Assembly (NCBI GenBank): GCA_913063125.1
Contig: CAJXZM010000054.1
Span: 1-35,788, forward strand
Origin: an uncultured Gammaproteobacteria bacterium
Lineage (GTDB): Bacteria > Pseudomonadota > Gammaproteobacteria > Pseudomonadales > Ketobacteraceae
DNA length: 35,788 nucleotides
Reading direction: 5' to 3'
Part shown: positions 1 through 7,644 of the stretch, piece by piece
Layout of the letters: every line of letters starts with the position of its first letter
Numbering within the stretch: the first letter of the stretch is position 1
The notes under the pieces: generated by a model
Told to the model about the DNA's origin: nothing
The model's input: the letters and a program-made list of their open reading frames with translations, nothing else
The model's database searches: none
Program-made: the position numbers and the translations under genes

Positions 1-384
1 GCCGCAGGGGTGTTGCTGCCTGGTCCCGGAAGAGCTTACAAGGAAGGTGCAGAGCTTGGGCTAGGTGTTACAAAGGGAGTACCTGATTCAACAGTTATTT
101 GTAGGGGCGGTACTTGTAAAGCTGATTTGTTTACAAACGGAAATGGTGTAACTACAGACGCTGCCGGTAAGCTTTCTGGAGTGTCAACCGGGATTGGTGA
201 TTCTGTTGCGGCAGCTTCCAAAAACATCCCGCACAAAAAGGTAGGGGTTACCACTGTTGGTGATATTCGTGCAGCAGGAGGAAAGGTTGTGAATGATCGT
301 GGAAATCATGCCAATGTTTCTGGGATTACGGCGGAGCAAGCAGCAGGGTTGTTTAAAAATGTCGTGAAAAACCCAAACAAATAA
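1..384 (+). CDS. 3' end of a probable polymorphic toxin (C-terminal domain)
   Basis: The reading frame is open from the first base, so this is the C-terminal end of a gene that starts before the window; the GTG at 10 is not a convincing start. The visible 127 residues are rich in Gly, Ala and Val, with no membrane segment. They contain a short VICRGGTCKADLF segment, a repeated VGVTTVGDIRAAGG-like stretch and a SGITAEQAAGLF tail. From memory this resembles a roughly 100-residue domain found at the C-termini of RHS-type and other large secreted polymorphic toxins; I cannot confirm that by search. A small gene follows after 20 bases, the usual arrangement of a toxin tip and its immunity gene. 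Catalytic residues are not identified. The alternative is an unrelated secreted or phage protein tail. Confidence 0.5.
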   Translation, partial: AAGVLLPGPGRAYKEGAELGLGVTKGVPDSTVICRGGTCKADLFTNGNGVTTDAAGKLSGVSTGIGDSVAAASKNIPHKKVGVTTVGDIRAAGGKVVNDRGNHANVSGITAEQAAGLFKNVVKNPNK

Positions 385-404
385 TTATTAGGAACTAAGC
401 CGAA

Positions 405-809
405 ATGCGAATATATGCTGATTTTAATGGTGTTGAGGAATATGGTTCTGATTCGAAAATGCTGTGTTTGAATCTTACTGGGTATGGCACGTTAGCGAGC
501 CTTAGTTTTCATCAGATAGCCTTAGAGGAGGGGCAGTTTTTGGAGTTGGCTGACTTTGATGGCTTAAGTGTACAGGTGATAGTTTTTTTTGATAAAGAAC
601 GAATGTCGAAAAACTGTTCTGGCTGGTTTGCTAAATTTCCAAAAGAAGATATGTCTGAGGGCGAAGAACTAGGTCATGATTTCAATACTCATTTGTGTTT
701 TAAATGTAGAAAGAATATGAAATCGCACCTTGATGCGGTGGGTCGCCAATTTAACGAAGAGTGCCCATTTTGCGGCACCTCTGTGATGTACCCTATGTCT
801 GCTCCTTAA
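405..809 (+). CDS. small zinc-ribbon protein, possible immunity partner
   Basis: This encodes a 134-residue cytosolic protein with no signal peptide or membrane span. The N-terminal about 90 residues are acidic and beta-rich. The C-terminal part carries two CxxC knuckles, CFKC near residue 98 and CPFC near residue 120, which look like a treble-clef or zinc-ribbon site. It starts 20 bases after the preceding stop, with a weak purine-rich stretch (GGAA) ahead of the ATG, and ends before a strong hairpin terminator, so the two genes are probably co-transcribed. Position directly behind a toxin-like C-terminus suggests an immunity protein; that is inference from context only. I do not recognise the family. 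Confidence 0.6.
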   Translation: MRIYADFNGVEEYGSDSKMLCLNLTGYGTLASLSFHQIALEEGQFLELADFDGLSVQVIVFFDKERMSKNCSGWFAKFPKEDMSEGEELGHDFNTHLCFKCRKNMKSHLDAVGRQFNEECPFCGTSVMYPMSAP

Positions 810-830
810 TTTTTAATACTAATCAAAAGT

Positions 831-862
831 ATAATTAGCCCCGCAATTGCGGGGCTAATTAT
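831..862. terminator. bidirectional hairpin terminator
   Basis: This is a perfect 32-base palindrome: a 14-bp stem built on TTAGCCCCGC and GCGGGGCTAA around an AATT loop. AT-rich flanks supply U-runs in both directions. It lies between the convergent small zinc-ribbon gene (plus) and the regulator remnant (minus), so it can end both transcripts. Confidence 0.85.
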
Positions 863-864
863 TT

Positions 865-1128
865 CTAGCCACTAATCTGAGCGATACGCTTGGTCTCATG
901 CTTTAAAATCATCCCTTCCAGTAACGCCTTCACAATCTTTTTTTCTTCAGGGTCAAAACAGCTAACCGCTTCAAACTGTAAGCGTAAGTTTTCATCAGGC
1001 CCTCGTTCGTCTTTATCAAAAACTAGCATATCTGCACTAATATTGAGCGCAATAGCTAGTCGTCGAATAACATCAAGTGCGGGCTGTGTCTCTCCACCTT
1101 CAGGGGGAGCGGAGTATACATGAATGCG
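865..1128 (-). pseudogene. 5'-truncated XRE-family regulator
   Basis: The minus strand carries an open frame of 87 residues ending at a TAG (865-867) with no start codon. It reads GETQPALDVIRRLAIALN, then SADMLVFDKDERGPDENL, then a Phe-Asp-Pro-Glu-Glu-Lys-Lys segment and EGMILKHETKRIAQ. This is the last HTH helix plus the usual C-terminal tail of a Cro/CI-type (XRE) regulator. The N-terminal helix-turn-helix half is missing. The frame meets a TAA at 1129-1131, inside the 15-bp repeat at 1128-1142, so the loss coincides with that repeat. I could not find the missing N-terminal half beyond either of the other two repeat copies. It is probably not functional. Confidence 0.75.
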
Positions 1129-1142
1129 TTAAGTTGACAGTA
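1128..1142 (+). repeat. 15-bp inverted-repeat end, copy 1
   Basis: The sequence GTTAAGTTGACAGTA is the exact reverse complement of 8299-8313, and 13 of its bases recur inverted at 3150-3162. It marks the point where the XRE gene is cut off, which suggests the end of a mobile or recombined segment. It contains TTGACA, so a promoter -35 box is an alternative for this copy, but the other two copies point backwards into gene ends. Confidence 0.6.
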
Positions 1143-1246
1143 CTGTTGGTACGCTTACGGATTTACTAAATTTGTTGTAATTGTTTTGTCATGAATTCAG
1201 TCCAAACTCTATTTTGTTAACTACAAATGGATGAGGTGGCTTCGAA

Positions 1247-2164
1247 TTGAAAATTATCATAGATGGACCTAGTGCAAATGCTTGGCTTCTTGAACTTAAG
1301 AATGTCTCAGTTGATGAGGTTGAAGTTTCTGAACAGATTCGATTGGCATCAGACATTGCAAAGAAATATATCGGAAATCATCTCCCAAATATCAAGGATG
1401 AGCTTAAATATGGTTCGGGTTATATCCTAATTAAAGGTGTTCCAATTGATTTGGAAACGAGTGGTGTTGATCCCAGGTTGGAAACTAAAATCGAGTGTCC
1501 ATCCATATCAGAGCTTAGTCTCTTGGGGATCACTGCTGCTTCTGGGCTGAGGCCATTTTCATATGCTCAAGAAAAAATGGGGTCTTTAGTACATGAGGTT
1601 GTCCCAAAACCAGATTGCGGGAATTCTGTATCCAGTGATGGTTTTGTGGAGTTTAAATTGCATGCAGATGGTGCGTATTTGAATCGAGCAATCAGGCCAG
1701 AAACATTATCGCTAATGTGTTTAAATAATGATGCACAAACCAAGACAAATTTGATCTTGATAGATGACGTTGTCCATGGAATGTCGAGGAACGATGTAGA
1801 TATTTTGTCTTCCTTGAACTATATGCACGTCTCTCCAGAAACATTTGGTTTTGGTGTTAAATCGAAAAAAATAAAAAGCTCGATCATAGATAGGGTTGAT
1901 GGTTCATGGGAGGTTAAAGTTGCCACTCACAACACGGAACCTTGTGGTTTCGAAGCTGAGTCAGCATTGACCCGATTCATCCATATGGCCAATTCGAAAG
2001 TCAATGCTATATCCTGGGAGCCTGGTGATTTTGTTATATTCAGTAATCTTAGATGTCTGCATGGAAGAGGAAGTATCTCGGGCAGGCGGTGGCTTAAACG
2101 CTGTTATGGATCTCGTAATATGGTATGTGGTAGTGTCGTCGATCTAAATGACAGTGTTGTGTAG
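1247..2164 (+). CDS. TauD/clavaminate-synthase-like Fe(II)/2-oxoglutarate oxygenase
   Basis: This 305-residue soluble protein probably hydroxylates or otherwise oxidises a small amino-acid-like substrate using Fe(II), O2 and 2-oxoglutarate. The facial triad is visible: His139 and Asp141 in LHADGAY, and a distal His272 in RCLHGRG. Arginines at 280, 281 or 285 could bind the 2-oxoglutarate carboxylate. The acidic and Gly-rich segment FKLHADGAYLNRAIRPETL is typical of the clavaminate-synthase/AsnO branch. The start is a TTG at 1247 with a GAGGTGG ribosome site about 8 bases upstream; no ATG in this frame fits better. It is followed after 37 bases by an AEC permease, suggesting that product or substrate is transported. 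The exact substrate is unknown. Confidence 0.75.
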   Translation: MKIIIDGPSANAWLLELKNVSVDEVEVSEQIRLASDIAKKYIGNHLPNIKDELKYGSGYILIKGVPIDLETSGVDPRLETKIECPSISELSLLGITAASGLRPFSYAQEKMGSLVHEVVPKPDCGNSVSSDGFVEFKLHADGAYLNRAIRPETLSLMCLNNDAQTKTNLILIDDVVHGMSRNDVDILSSLNYMHVSPETFGFGVKSKKIKSSIIDRVDGSWEVKVATHNTEPCGFEAESALTRFIHMANSKVNAISWEPGDFVIFSNLRCLHGRGSISGRRWLKRCYGSRNMVCGSVVDLNDSVV

Positions 2165-2201
2165 ATAATTATATGTTAGAAAATAGGAGTAGGGGCGTAA
2201 A

Positions 2202-3104
2202 GTGGATTTTATTGATGTTCTAGTTAAAGTTGTTTTCCTGGTGTTGTTGTCGCTGTTTGGGTTTTATATCGGTAGAAAAAAAGATATCGATTCTAAAGAT
2301 CTTTCTACCTTGTTGGTGTATTTTATTTCGCCAGCAGTTATTTTTGTTTCTGTATTTAATTCCCCGGTAGATGAGGGCTATTTCCATTTTTTGTTCGGGT
2401 CGTATGTTTTATGCACTATTGTATCTTTGGTGGCGCTTTTCGTCGGGAGGCGGATTTGGAATGACGGAACAGCCTATCTGTTTGCGTTCGCGGGTGGCAC
2501 TGGCAATACCGGTTATTTTGGTCTTCCTATCGCCATTGCAATATTTGATGAAAAGGGTGCTGCAATAGCGGTATTTATTATATTGGGTGTAAATCTATAC
2601 GAGTTTACGGTTGGGTATTTTTTGGCATCTAGAGGGCAAGGGACAGTTAAAGAGAGTCTCCTTAAAATATTGGGGGTCCCGACAGTGTATGTGTTTGTCT
2701 TTGCATTAATCTTGCGCGGATTAGATATTGAACTAAATGAATCACTAATTTCAAGTATGTCGGGTTTTAAAGGGGCGTATAGTATTCTAGGGATGCTGAT
2801 AATTGGTCTAACGTTATCGAAAATGAAATCATTTGAATTTGACCTAAAGTATATTTCTTATTCGTTACTCTGGAAATACGCAGTGTGGCCAGTTATTGGC
2901 GTTACTCTAATTAGTGTTTTTTCAGGGAGTCTGAATCACATTGAGAAATCAGTTATCATATTGATGTGTGCAGTTCCTATGGCAGGCAATGTGGTAATAA
3001 TTTCTAATGATTTAGGTGTTCACCCAGAGAAAGCGGCTACGGCTGTTATGGCAAGCACTATATTAGCGAGTTTGAGTGTGCCATTAGCGATTACCTTCTT
3101 GTAG
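2202..3104 (+). CDS. AEC-family (auxin efflux carrier-like) permease
   Basis: This 300-residue inner-membrane protein has about ten predicted hydrophobic spans. The N-terminus (FLVLLSLFGFYIGRKKDI) and the central GGTGNTGYFGLPIA motif are typical of the AEC/PIN superfamily, whose bacterial members move dicarboxylates, malonate or amino-acid-like acids. The C-terminus has the usual CAVPMAGNVVIIS segment near the second helix break. Length is normal for the family (about 300-320). The GTG start at 2202 is supported by AGGGG 6 bases upstream. It sits 37 bases behind the oxygenase gene and most likely shares its transcript. A 13-bp copy of the repeat lies 46 bases after its stop. Confidence 0.85.
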   Translation: MDFIDVLVKVVFLVLLSLFGFYIGRKKDIDSKDLSTLLVYFISPAVIFVSVFNSPVDEGYFHFLFGSYVLCTIVSLVALFVGRRIWNDGTAYLFAFAGGTGNTGYFGLPIAIAIFDEKGAAIAVFIILGVNLYEFTVGYFLASRGQGTVKESLLKILGVPTVYVFVFALILRGLDIELNESLISSMSGFKGAYSILGMLIIGLTLSKMKSFEFDLKYISYSLLWKYAVWPVIGVTLISVFSGSLNHIEKSVIILMCAVPMAGNVVIISNDLGVHPEKAATAVMASTILASLSVPLAITFL

Positions 3105-3149
3105 TTGCGGTTGTACTTTAATGCTGTGGAGGCAATACCCGATAAAGGA

Positions 3150-3162
3150 TACTGTCAACTTA
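3150..3162 (-). repeat. inverted-repeat end, copy 2
   Basis: TACTGTCAACTTA is the reverse complement of 1130-1142. With two preceding bases (GA, 3148-3149) it is also a 15-bp direct match to 8297-8311. Together with copy 1 it brackets the oxygenase and permease genes (about 2.0 kb). No target-site duplication is obvious next to it. Confidence 0.55.
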
Positions 3163-3370
3163 CCTTTGTCTAAACGTAAAAATCCTGGCGAAAGTGGTTG
3201 TTGAACCATTCTTTAATGAGGGTGTTTTGGACTAAGTTAAAGCAATAATAAAAAGGTTTGAACCTATTTGGGAAGGTTGTCAAAGGCGTAGGCATTAATT
3301 TTTACGCTTGATAAGCCCCTGTGTGCCTACAAGGCAGATTTCAATAGGGTAAATTGTTTGAGCTTCGCGA

Positions 3371-4096
3371 CTATTTACCGACATATTTTTCAATGATGAG
3401 TAGATCTCTTTTCTGATCCAAATATTCTGATAATTTTCGATTGAATTGATCGCGTATATTTATGTCATGAAAACCGACGCATGCCTTGACTGGTGGAATG
3501 ACCGCATGGGTTTGAAATACCGATGTGTCTCTATTTTTATCGTTTATTCGGTAAAAATAGTTGAAAATATAGTAGTCTACAACAACAGCGGAGTATCGTC
3601 CTCTTAGTAGAAGTTCAGGGAACTTTTCCATCGAGTAAGATTCTCTATATTCTGATTTTTTCGATACCCGAATAAAGTCAGTTCCAAAATATCCGGTAGC
3701 GCCTTGAAAGGTAATGACCTTGTGATCCGCTAAATCTAAAATTCTATTGATTTCATGCTGGCTGCTTTTTAAAGTAAATACTGTAGGTTTGTATGTGACA
3801 GTAGGTGATGATACGTAAAATCCAGGTCGATCTTTTTCATAAAAAGTGGGAGTAACTGCATCAATTCTTCCGAGTTCCACATCAAGTTTACCTCGTGCCA
3901 GACTGGAATATCTTATAGTGACGCCATAGCCTAGTTCCCGTAAAACTTCTCGTGCTATTTCAATATCAATGCCACCATTTGTTTCTTGAATCATATGGGG
4001 TGGCGCGTCATCGCTGGATATAACCAGCTCTTGAGCATGGCATACGCTTGAAATAAAAAGCGAAATGAATATAAACAGAGGTATCTGTGTGAACAT
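3371..4096 (-). CDS. periplasmic amino-acid-type solute-binding protein (SBP_bac_3-like)
   Basis: This is a 241-residue exported protein. A signal peptide covers residues 1-21 (hydrophobic FIFISLFISSV, likely cut after CHA-Q). The mature part begins ELVISSDDAPPHM, then IDIEIAREVLRELGYGV and SSLARGKLDVELGRIDAVTP, the classic fold of family 3 binding proteins. It lacks ABC permease or ATPase neighbours. Stand-alone members of this type in gammaproteobacteria are common and their ligands are mostly unknown. The ATG at 4096 has only a weak ribosome site. It is convergent with the AEC permease gene. A sensing role or a transport role cannot be separated from sequence. Confidence 0.8.
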   Translation of the reverse strand: MFTQIPLFIFISLFISSVCHAQELVISSDDAPPHMIQETNGGIDIEIAREVLRELGYGVTIRYSSLARGKLDVELGRIDAVTPTFYEKDRPGFYVSSPTVTYKPTVFTLKSSQHEINRILDLADHKVITFQGATGYFGTDFIRVSKKSEYRESYSMEKFPELLLRGRYSAVVVDYYIFNYFYRINDKNRDTSVFQTHAVIPPVKACVGFHDINIRDQFNRKLSEYLDQKRDLLIIEKYVGK

Positions 4097-4208
4097 GGAT
4101 ATTCCGTTAGGTTATAATTCACTGATTTTTGAGTATTACAGGGGAGGGTTCTAATCGTAATTATAACATATACATTCTGACGGAGCGTTAGACGCAGCTT
4201 TTCAACTC

Positions 4209-4580
4209 GTGGTTTGTTTATCTAACAATAAGTTGAGTTGCTTTAAGTCCATATCCAATATGCCACTGCACTTTGATATTTGGAACCAGAAGAGTATTTC
4301 TCGCCCAGAAGCTGTTGTTGAATTGAACATATTGCCCTTTTTGTCATCTCATCATGCCCAGGGTATTGGTAGGAGTCTCATTGAAGAGACGTTACCCTTT
4401 GTGAAATATCAATTAACGAAACAGGATTCGGTGCTTAAGCATATAACGGTTACCACCAGAGCGGATAACCATGCTCAAAAGTTGTACCGGAATACGCTGG
4501 GTGCTGAAGTAGAGGCTACCATTAGCAACCTGTATTCTTCTGATGAAGTGTTTATGGTTGCTAGGGATGTAACGGTTTGA
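4209..4580 (+). pseudogene. N-terminally truncated GNAT acetyltransferase
   Basis: The readable part (residues 34-123) shows the second half of a GNAT N-acetyltransferase: beta-4 (VELNILPFL), the acetyl-CoA loop motif HHAQGIGRSLIEETL, then TVTTRADNHAQKLYRNTLGAE, typical of motif B. The first three beta-strands and the substrate-binding helices are missing. The first 30 residues (from GTG 4209 or ATG 4260) do not look like a GNAT start, and neither start has a ribosome site. Usual length is about 150-170 residues against 123 here. I take it as a decayed or 5'-deleted gene; a short, diverged functional acetyltransferase is possible but less likely. Confidence 0.6.
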
Positions 4581-4590
4581 TCGTGTATAG

Positions 4591-4626
4591 TAAGCCCTTG
4601 TAGCTATCCACTGCAGGGGGTTTTTG
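4591..4626 (+). terminator. intrinsic terminator after the GNAT remnant
   Basis: A 9-bp stem, CCCTTGTAG (4595-4603) against CTGCAGGGG (4611-4619) with two G-U pairs, has a 7-base loop and is followed by a T-run (4621-4625). Confidence 0.7.
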
Positions 4627-4664
4627 CTATCTTAGGAGGTAAATAGGGCATAGGTACTCATGAC

Positions 4665-5141
4665 ATGGACATATCCGAATTCTTAGATGCTGCGTTGATG
4701 GTGCTAAAACGCGGTGACGTTAAACTTGCCAAGCAATTGGAAGGTATTGCTAGGGAGAAGAATGACCCTTACTACTATTCAAACCTTGGTTTCATGTATG
4801 AACCGATTGAGAATGCTTCGATTGAGTATGAAAATAAGAAAGTAATCGACTCACAAGTGCAAAGCACAGCTCAGGTATGCAATGAATTGCTTGAGAATTT
4901 GGATAACCTTCAAGAAATTAAAGATGGGGTTTCTTCACAGCACTATTATTCATTGGCCTTAAAAGGGTTTCAGAAATTGGCTGAGGATGGTGATACAGAC
5001 GCCATGTCAGCCCTTTCTGACATGTATGGATACGGAATGGGGGTTGTTGTTGACCCTTTGGAAGCAAGATACTGGCTTGATCGGTGTTATCTTACGAAAC
5101 ATGGAATGACGTTTGATGAATGGGAGAAGGGTTCTAGGTGA
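4665..5141 (+). CDS. Sel1-repeat protein
   Basis: This 158-residue soluble protein has no signal peptide. Residues about 100-150 (ALKGFQKLAEDGDTDAMSAL, then DMYGYGMGV, then DPLEARYWLDRC) form one to two Sel1-like repeats, the TPR-related alpha-hairpins used for protein-protein contacts. The N-terminal half (MVLKRGDVKLAKQLEGIA, NDPYYYSNLGFMYE) reads like further degenerate repeats. The ATG at 4665 follows a TAGGTA site 9 bases upstream; the ATG at 4660 is in another frame. It starts just after the terminator of the GNAT remnant, so it has its own promoter. No specific partner can be named. Confidence 0.7.
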   Translation: MDISEFLDAALMVLKRGDVKLAKQLEGIAREKNDPYYYSNLGFMYEPIENASIEYENKKVIDSQVQSTAQVCNELLENLDNLQEIKDGVSSQHYYSLALKGFQKLAEDGDTDAMSALSDMYGYGMGVVVDPLEARYWLDRCYLTKHGMTFDEWEKGSR

Positions 5142-5181
5142 TGTGTCAATGAAGCGCAGGGTAAGATAAAAAAGTTAATGG

Positions 5182-5571
5182 ATGTCATCAATGGATAGTG
5201 AAGTATATCAAACACCAGCGTCTCAACTGGATGAAAGCAACGGTAGCACTGGGCAAGAAAAGGCATTCAGGCGTTTTATCTGGACTTCTTTGTTGTTGGT
5301 GGCCAACCTAGTTATGGCTGGCGCAGCGTGGGTTCTGATCGCTTATCAAGGGGTAGATGAGTATTTGTTCGAAATGCTTGGGTATGTTTGGATGGTTATT
5401 CTTCTGATGTACTGTGTCGCTGCGGGTATGTTTGTGAAACAACTCGGCAAGCGCGGTCTGTTATGGGGAATAATGATTGCATTTCTTCAGCCCGTTAGCG
5501 TGATTGTTAGTTACCTTATGATCTTGAGGTTAAGCCACAAGAATCGTTGGTTTAAAAATGATCAAGGTTAG
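5182..5571 (+). CDS. small multi-span membrane protein
   Basis: This encodes 129 residues. A polar N-terminus of about 28 residues contains a YQTPASQL motif, followed by three to four hydrophobic helices (around residues 33-54, 62-83, 94-116). Proteins with a short Tyr-x-x-Pro head and three or four helices are common uncharacterised inner-membrane proteins. The next small gene overlaps its last 14 bases, so the two are translationally coupled. ATG 5182 and ATG 5191 are both possible; neither has a strong ribosome site. Function unknown. Confidence 0.65.
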   Translation: MSSMDSEVYQTPASQLDESNGSTGQEKAFRRFIWTSLLLVANLVMAGAAWVLIAYQGVDEYLFEMLGYVWMVILLMYCVAAGMFVKQLGKRGLLWGIMIAFLQPVSVIVSYLMILRLSHKNRWFKNDQG

Positions 5572-5728
5572 GTATGTATTTTGGATCGTATTTTGTGCTG
5601 GCTCAGCATTTATTATCGGTTCAAAAATGATGTATATTTATCCTTTGTACACTTTGGTATGGATAGTATCAGGTCTGCTGCTGGGGATTCTGTTGGCGTG
5701 GTTATTCGAGCTTCGTAAAAAACGATAA
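5558..5728 (+). CDS. 56-residue two-helix membrane peptide
   Basis: A small open frame starts at an ATG that overlaps the end of the preceding membrane-protein gene by 14 bases. The product is basic at both ends (MIKVRY and ELRKKR) with two hydrophobic stretches (FWIVFCAGSAFIIGS and LVWIVSGLLLGILLAWLF), giving a hairpin with both ends inside under the positive-inside rule. The overlap, composition and charge pattern argue for a real, coupled gene. The family is not recognised. Confidence 0.55.
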   Translation: MIKVRYVFWIVFCAGSAFIIGSKMMYIYPLYTLVWIVSGLLLGILLAWLFELRKKR

Positions 5729-5951
5729 CCGATGGGCGCTTACGGTTTCTTGTTTTCGCTTCATTGACTAGGCTCAAGTGTAGGCTTTGCACGTTGGGCT
5801 AAGGTAAAAGCTTTGCTGTTTTTTTGTGGCCGAAAATAATAAGGATGAGGTGGACTTACCCAGGGTAAACTTGACTGTACAGGCCATTAAGCTTCCGATT
5901 ACGGTGTCAATTTTGTATAATCATCAACCCGTAACCTAATGTAGTAGAGAT

Positions 5952-7451
5952 ATGAATATAAAGAACATAATTGGTATTTTTTTTGTGGCGTTAATACTAC
6001 AAGGCTGTGCGACCAAGTATACCAAGAAGGGTAGTAATGGCGGATACACGGATAGGCCTCTAAGTCGATATTCTCACTTTATTCGTTATGATTCTGGCTT
6101 TATGGATAGTTTACTTGGGTCACTAGAAGGCCTTCAGCCATTGTGGATGCAAAGAGCTAAAGATCTTTGTAAAGGAGATGAGTTTTACCATCAAATTAAT
6201 GCGAAGAGGGTTGGAAAGCAGCTGGGGGCGTTTTATCGAGGTCATCCGGTACTCTACGGAGTCGCATATTGTAATGCGGAATTCGTTGATACTCGGCAAC
6301 ATGCTAATGAAGATCAATTTATCCCTTATAAAGAGCTACCTTATAGCGTTTTTTCTTATGATGAAATAAGCCCGTTGTGGTCTCTTTTTGTCGCAAAAGA
6401 ATACGGTAAACTGGAGGATGAAGTAGGTCGAATGTATGATTCTTATTTGAATGGTGAGCTCAGTGAGGTTGAAATAGCGGGATTTCTAAATACGTTTTCT
6501 CGTCTAAATTCTGTTTCAGAAGAGGGCCTGTCCGAATGGGTTTCTGCGTTCCCACAATCATTTTTAGCTTTATATTCTCGTGCAGTCTTTTACAGTACTA
6601 AGTCTTGGGGTGAGCGAGGAACTGCGCTTTGGGTAGATGTTACTGCCAAGCAGAAAAAGGGTTTCTTGAGGTATGGAGAGTTAGCAAAATTCGACATTGA
6701 ACGCGCCATGAATATTGAGGCGGATTTCTCTCTACTCCATAGTTTAAAAATAACCGTATATACAGGGAATAAGTCTGACGACTTTTTAGTGTCTGAAATG
6801 TTCGACAATGCGCGTAAAATATCCCCGGAGTCTATTGGAATTCACGCTGCATATTTTCGTCACTTGCTTCCACGTTGGTATGGGTCGAAAGGAGAAATGA
6901 GATCATTCATAGGCTCTTCAGTAAACCGGCATGAATCTCTTAGAGTGTTAGAAGCCTTGTATTTGGCAGAAGAAGGTGACCAGTTTCTTTTTAAGAAGAA
7001 GTACAAAATGGCTCTTGGAAAATACAATGAAGCCATAAAAATAGGGCAGTTCGCGAACATTTATAACCGTAGAGGGCAGGTTTTTAGCGAGCTTGGACGA
7101 TATGTGGATGCCATAGATAGTTATGCAATTGCAGTGGCAATGTCTCCCTATTACGATTCAGCTTACGAAGGTTTAGCCAATACATTATTGAAACAAGGTG
7201 ACTACCTCGGAGCACTAAAAGCTTCTATGTATTTGACAACTGTCAATAGCGAAAACTCTGGGTATTTCGAGTTTCAAGGAGACCTTTTCTATGGGATGCG
7301 AAGATACGATGATGCGCTGGTAAGCTACAAAAATGCCTTAGCGTTATCTTCAAAGAAGGCAAAATATAAGCATAAGATTAAGTTGACGGAGTATCAAATA
7401 GAGGTAAGAAAAGAAGGAGAAAGTCTTGAAGGTTTGGAGCGAATTATCTAG
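5952..7451 (+). CDS. TPR-containing lipoprotein
   Basis: This 499-residue protein has a lipoprotein signal peptide (IGIFFVALILQGC, lipid-modified Cys near residue 19). The N-terminal two thirds have no family I recognise but are rich in aromatic and charged residues. The C-terminal region (about 345-475) holds three to four tetratricopeptide repeats, for example KYKMALGKYNEAIKIG, NRRGQVFSELGRYVDAIDSY and RYDDALVSYKNALALSS. It is probably anchored to the outer membrane facing the periplasm and serves as a scaffold. The sorting residue after Cys is Ala, not Asp, consistent with outer-membrane targeting by the Lol rule. It is followed by a second lipoprotein gene after a possible peptide gene. 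Confidence 0.75.
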   Translation: MNIKNIIGIFFVALILQGCATKYTKKGSNGGYTDRPLSRYSHFIRYDSGFMDSLLGSLEGLQPLWMQRAKDLCKGDEFYHQINAKRVGKQLGAFYRGHPVLYGVAYCNAEFVDTRQHANEDQFIPYKELPYSVFSYDEISPLWSLFVAKEYGKLEDEVGRMYDSYLNGELSEVEIAGFLNTFSRLNSVSEEGLSEWVSAFPQSFLALYSRAVFYSTKSWGERGTALWVDVTAKQKKGFLRYGELAKFDIERAMNIEADFSLLHSLKITVYTGNKSDDFLVSEMFDNARKISPESIGIHAAYFRHLLPRWYGSKGEMRSFIGSSVNRHESLRVLEALYLAEEGDQFLFKKKYKMALGKYNEAIKIGQFANIYNRRGQVFSELGRYVDAIDSYAIAVAMSPYYDSAYEGLANTLLKQGDYLGALKASMYLTTVNSENSGYFEFQGDLFYGMRRYDDALVSYKNALALSSKKAKYKHKIKLTEYQIEVRKEGESLEGLERII

Positions 7452-7527
7452 GGTTTTGCAAAATATTCTGTAATGACTGAATAAATCAAACGTTCAGAAG
7501 GTTCCCGTCCAGTATCGGTGAGGCGTT

Positions 7528-7644
7528 GTGAGCGTAATTAAGGTAAGAGTTTGCGTTCAATATAATTGGATGACTGTTCTTCTTGCTGTATGGATGTGTA
7601 TATTGGTTGTTGTTTCTGAAATTAATGAAAGGAAAGGGAAGTAA
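7528..7644 (+). CDS. possible 38-residue single-span membrane peptide
   Basis: A GTG-started frame is preceded by GAGG about 5 bases upstream. It encodes a basic head, one hydrophobic helix (WMTVLLAVWMCILVVV) and a charged tail (EINERKGK). Its TAA ends exactly one base before the ATG of the next lipoprotein gene, so it may couple translation. It is short and unsupported by homology, so it may be chance. Confidence 0.35.
   Translation: MSVIKVRVCVQYNWMTVLLAVWMCILVVVSEINERKGK

Noticed and set aside
890..1123. 77-residue plus-strand frame over the regulator remnant
   Set aside because: The minus strand in this interval encodes recognisable XRE sequence, so this is a shadow frame with Ser-rich nonsense composition.
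4171..4240. GTTAGAC and ATCTAAC cores that look like attC ends
   Set aside because: They are in the wrong order and no paired L-boxes are present; part of it lies in the GNAT frame.
5863..5880. GTAAACTTGACTGTAC as a fourth copy of the inverted repeat
   Set aside because: It matches only with an insertion and a mismatch, so chance similarity is more likely.
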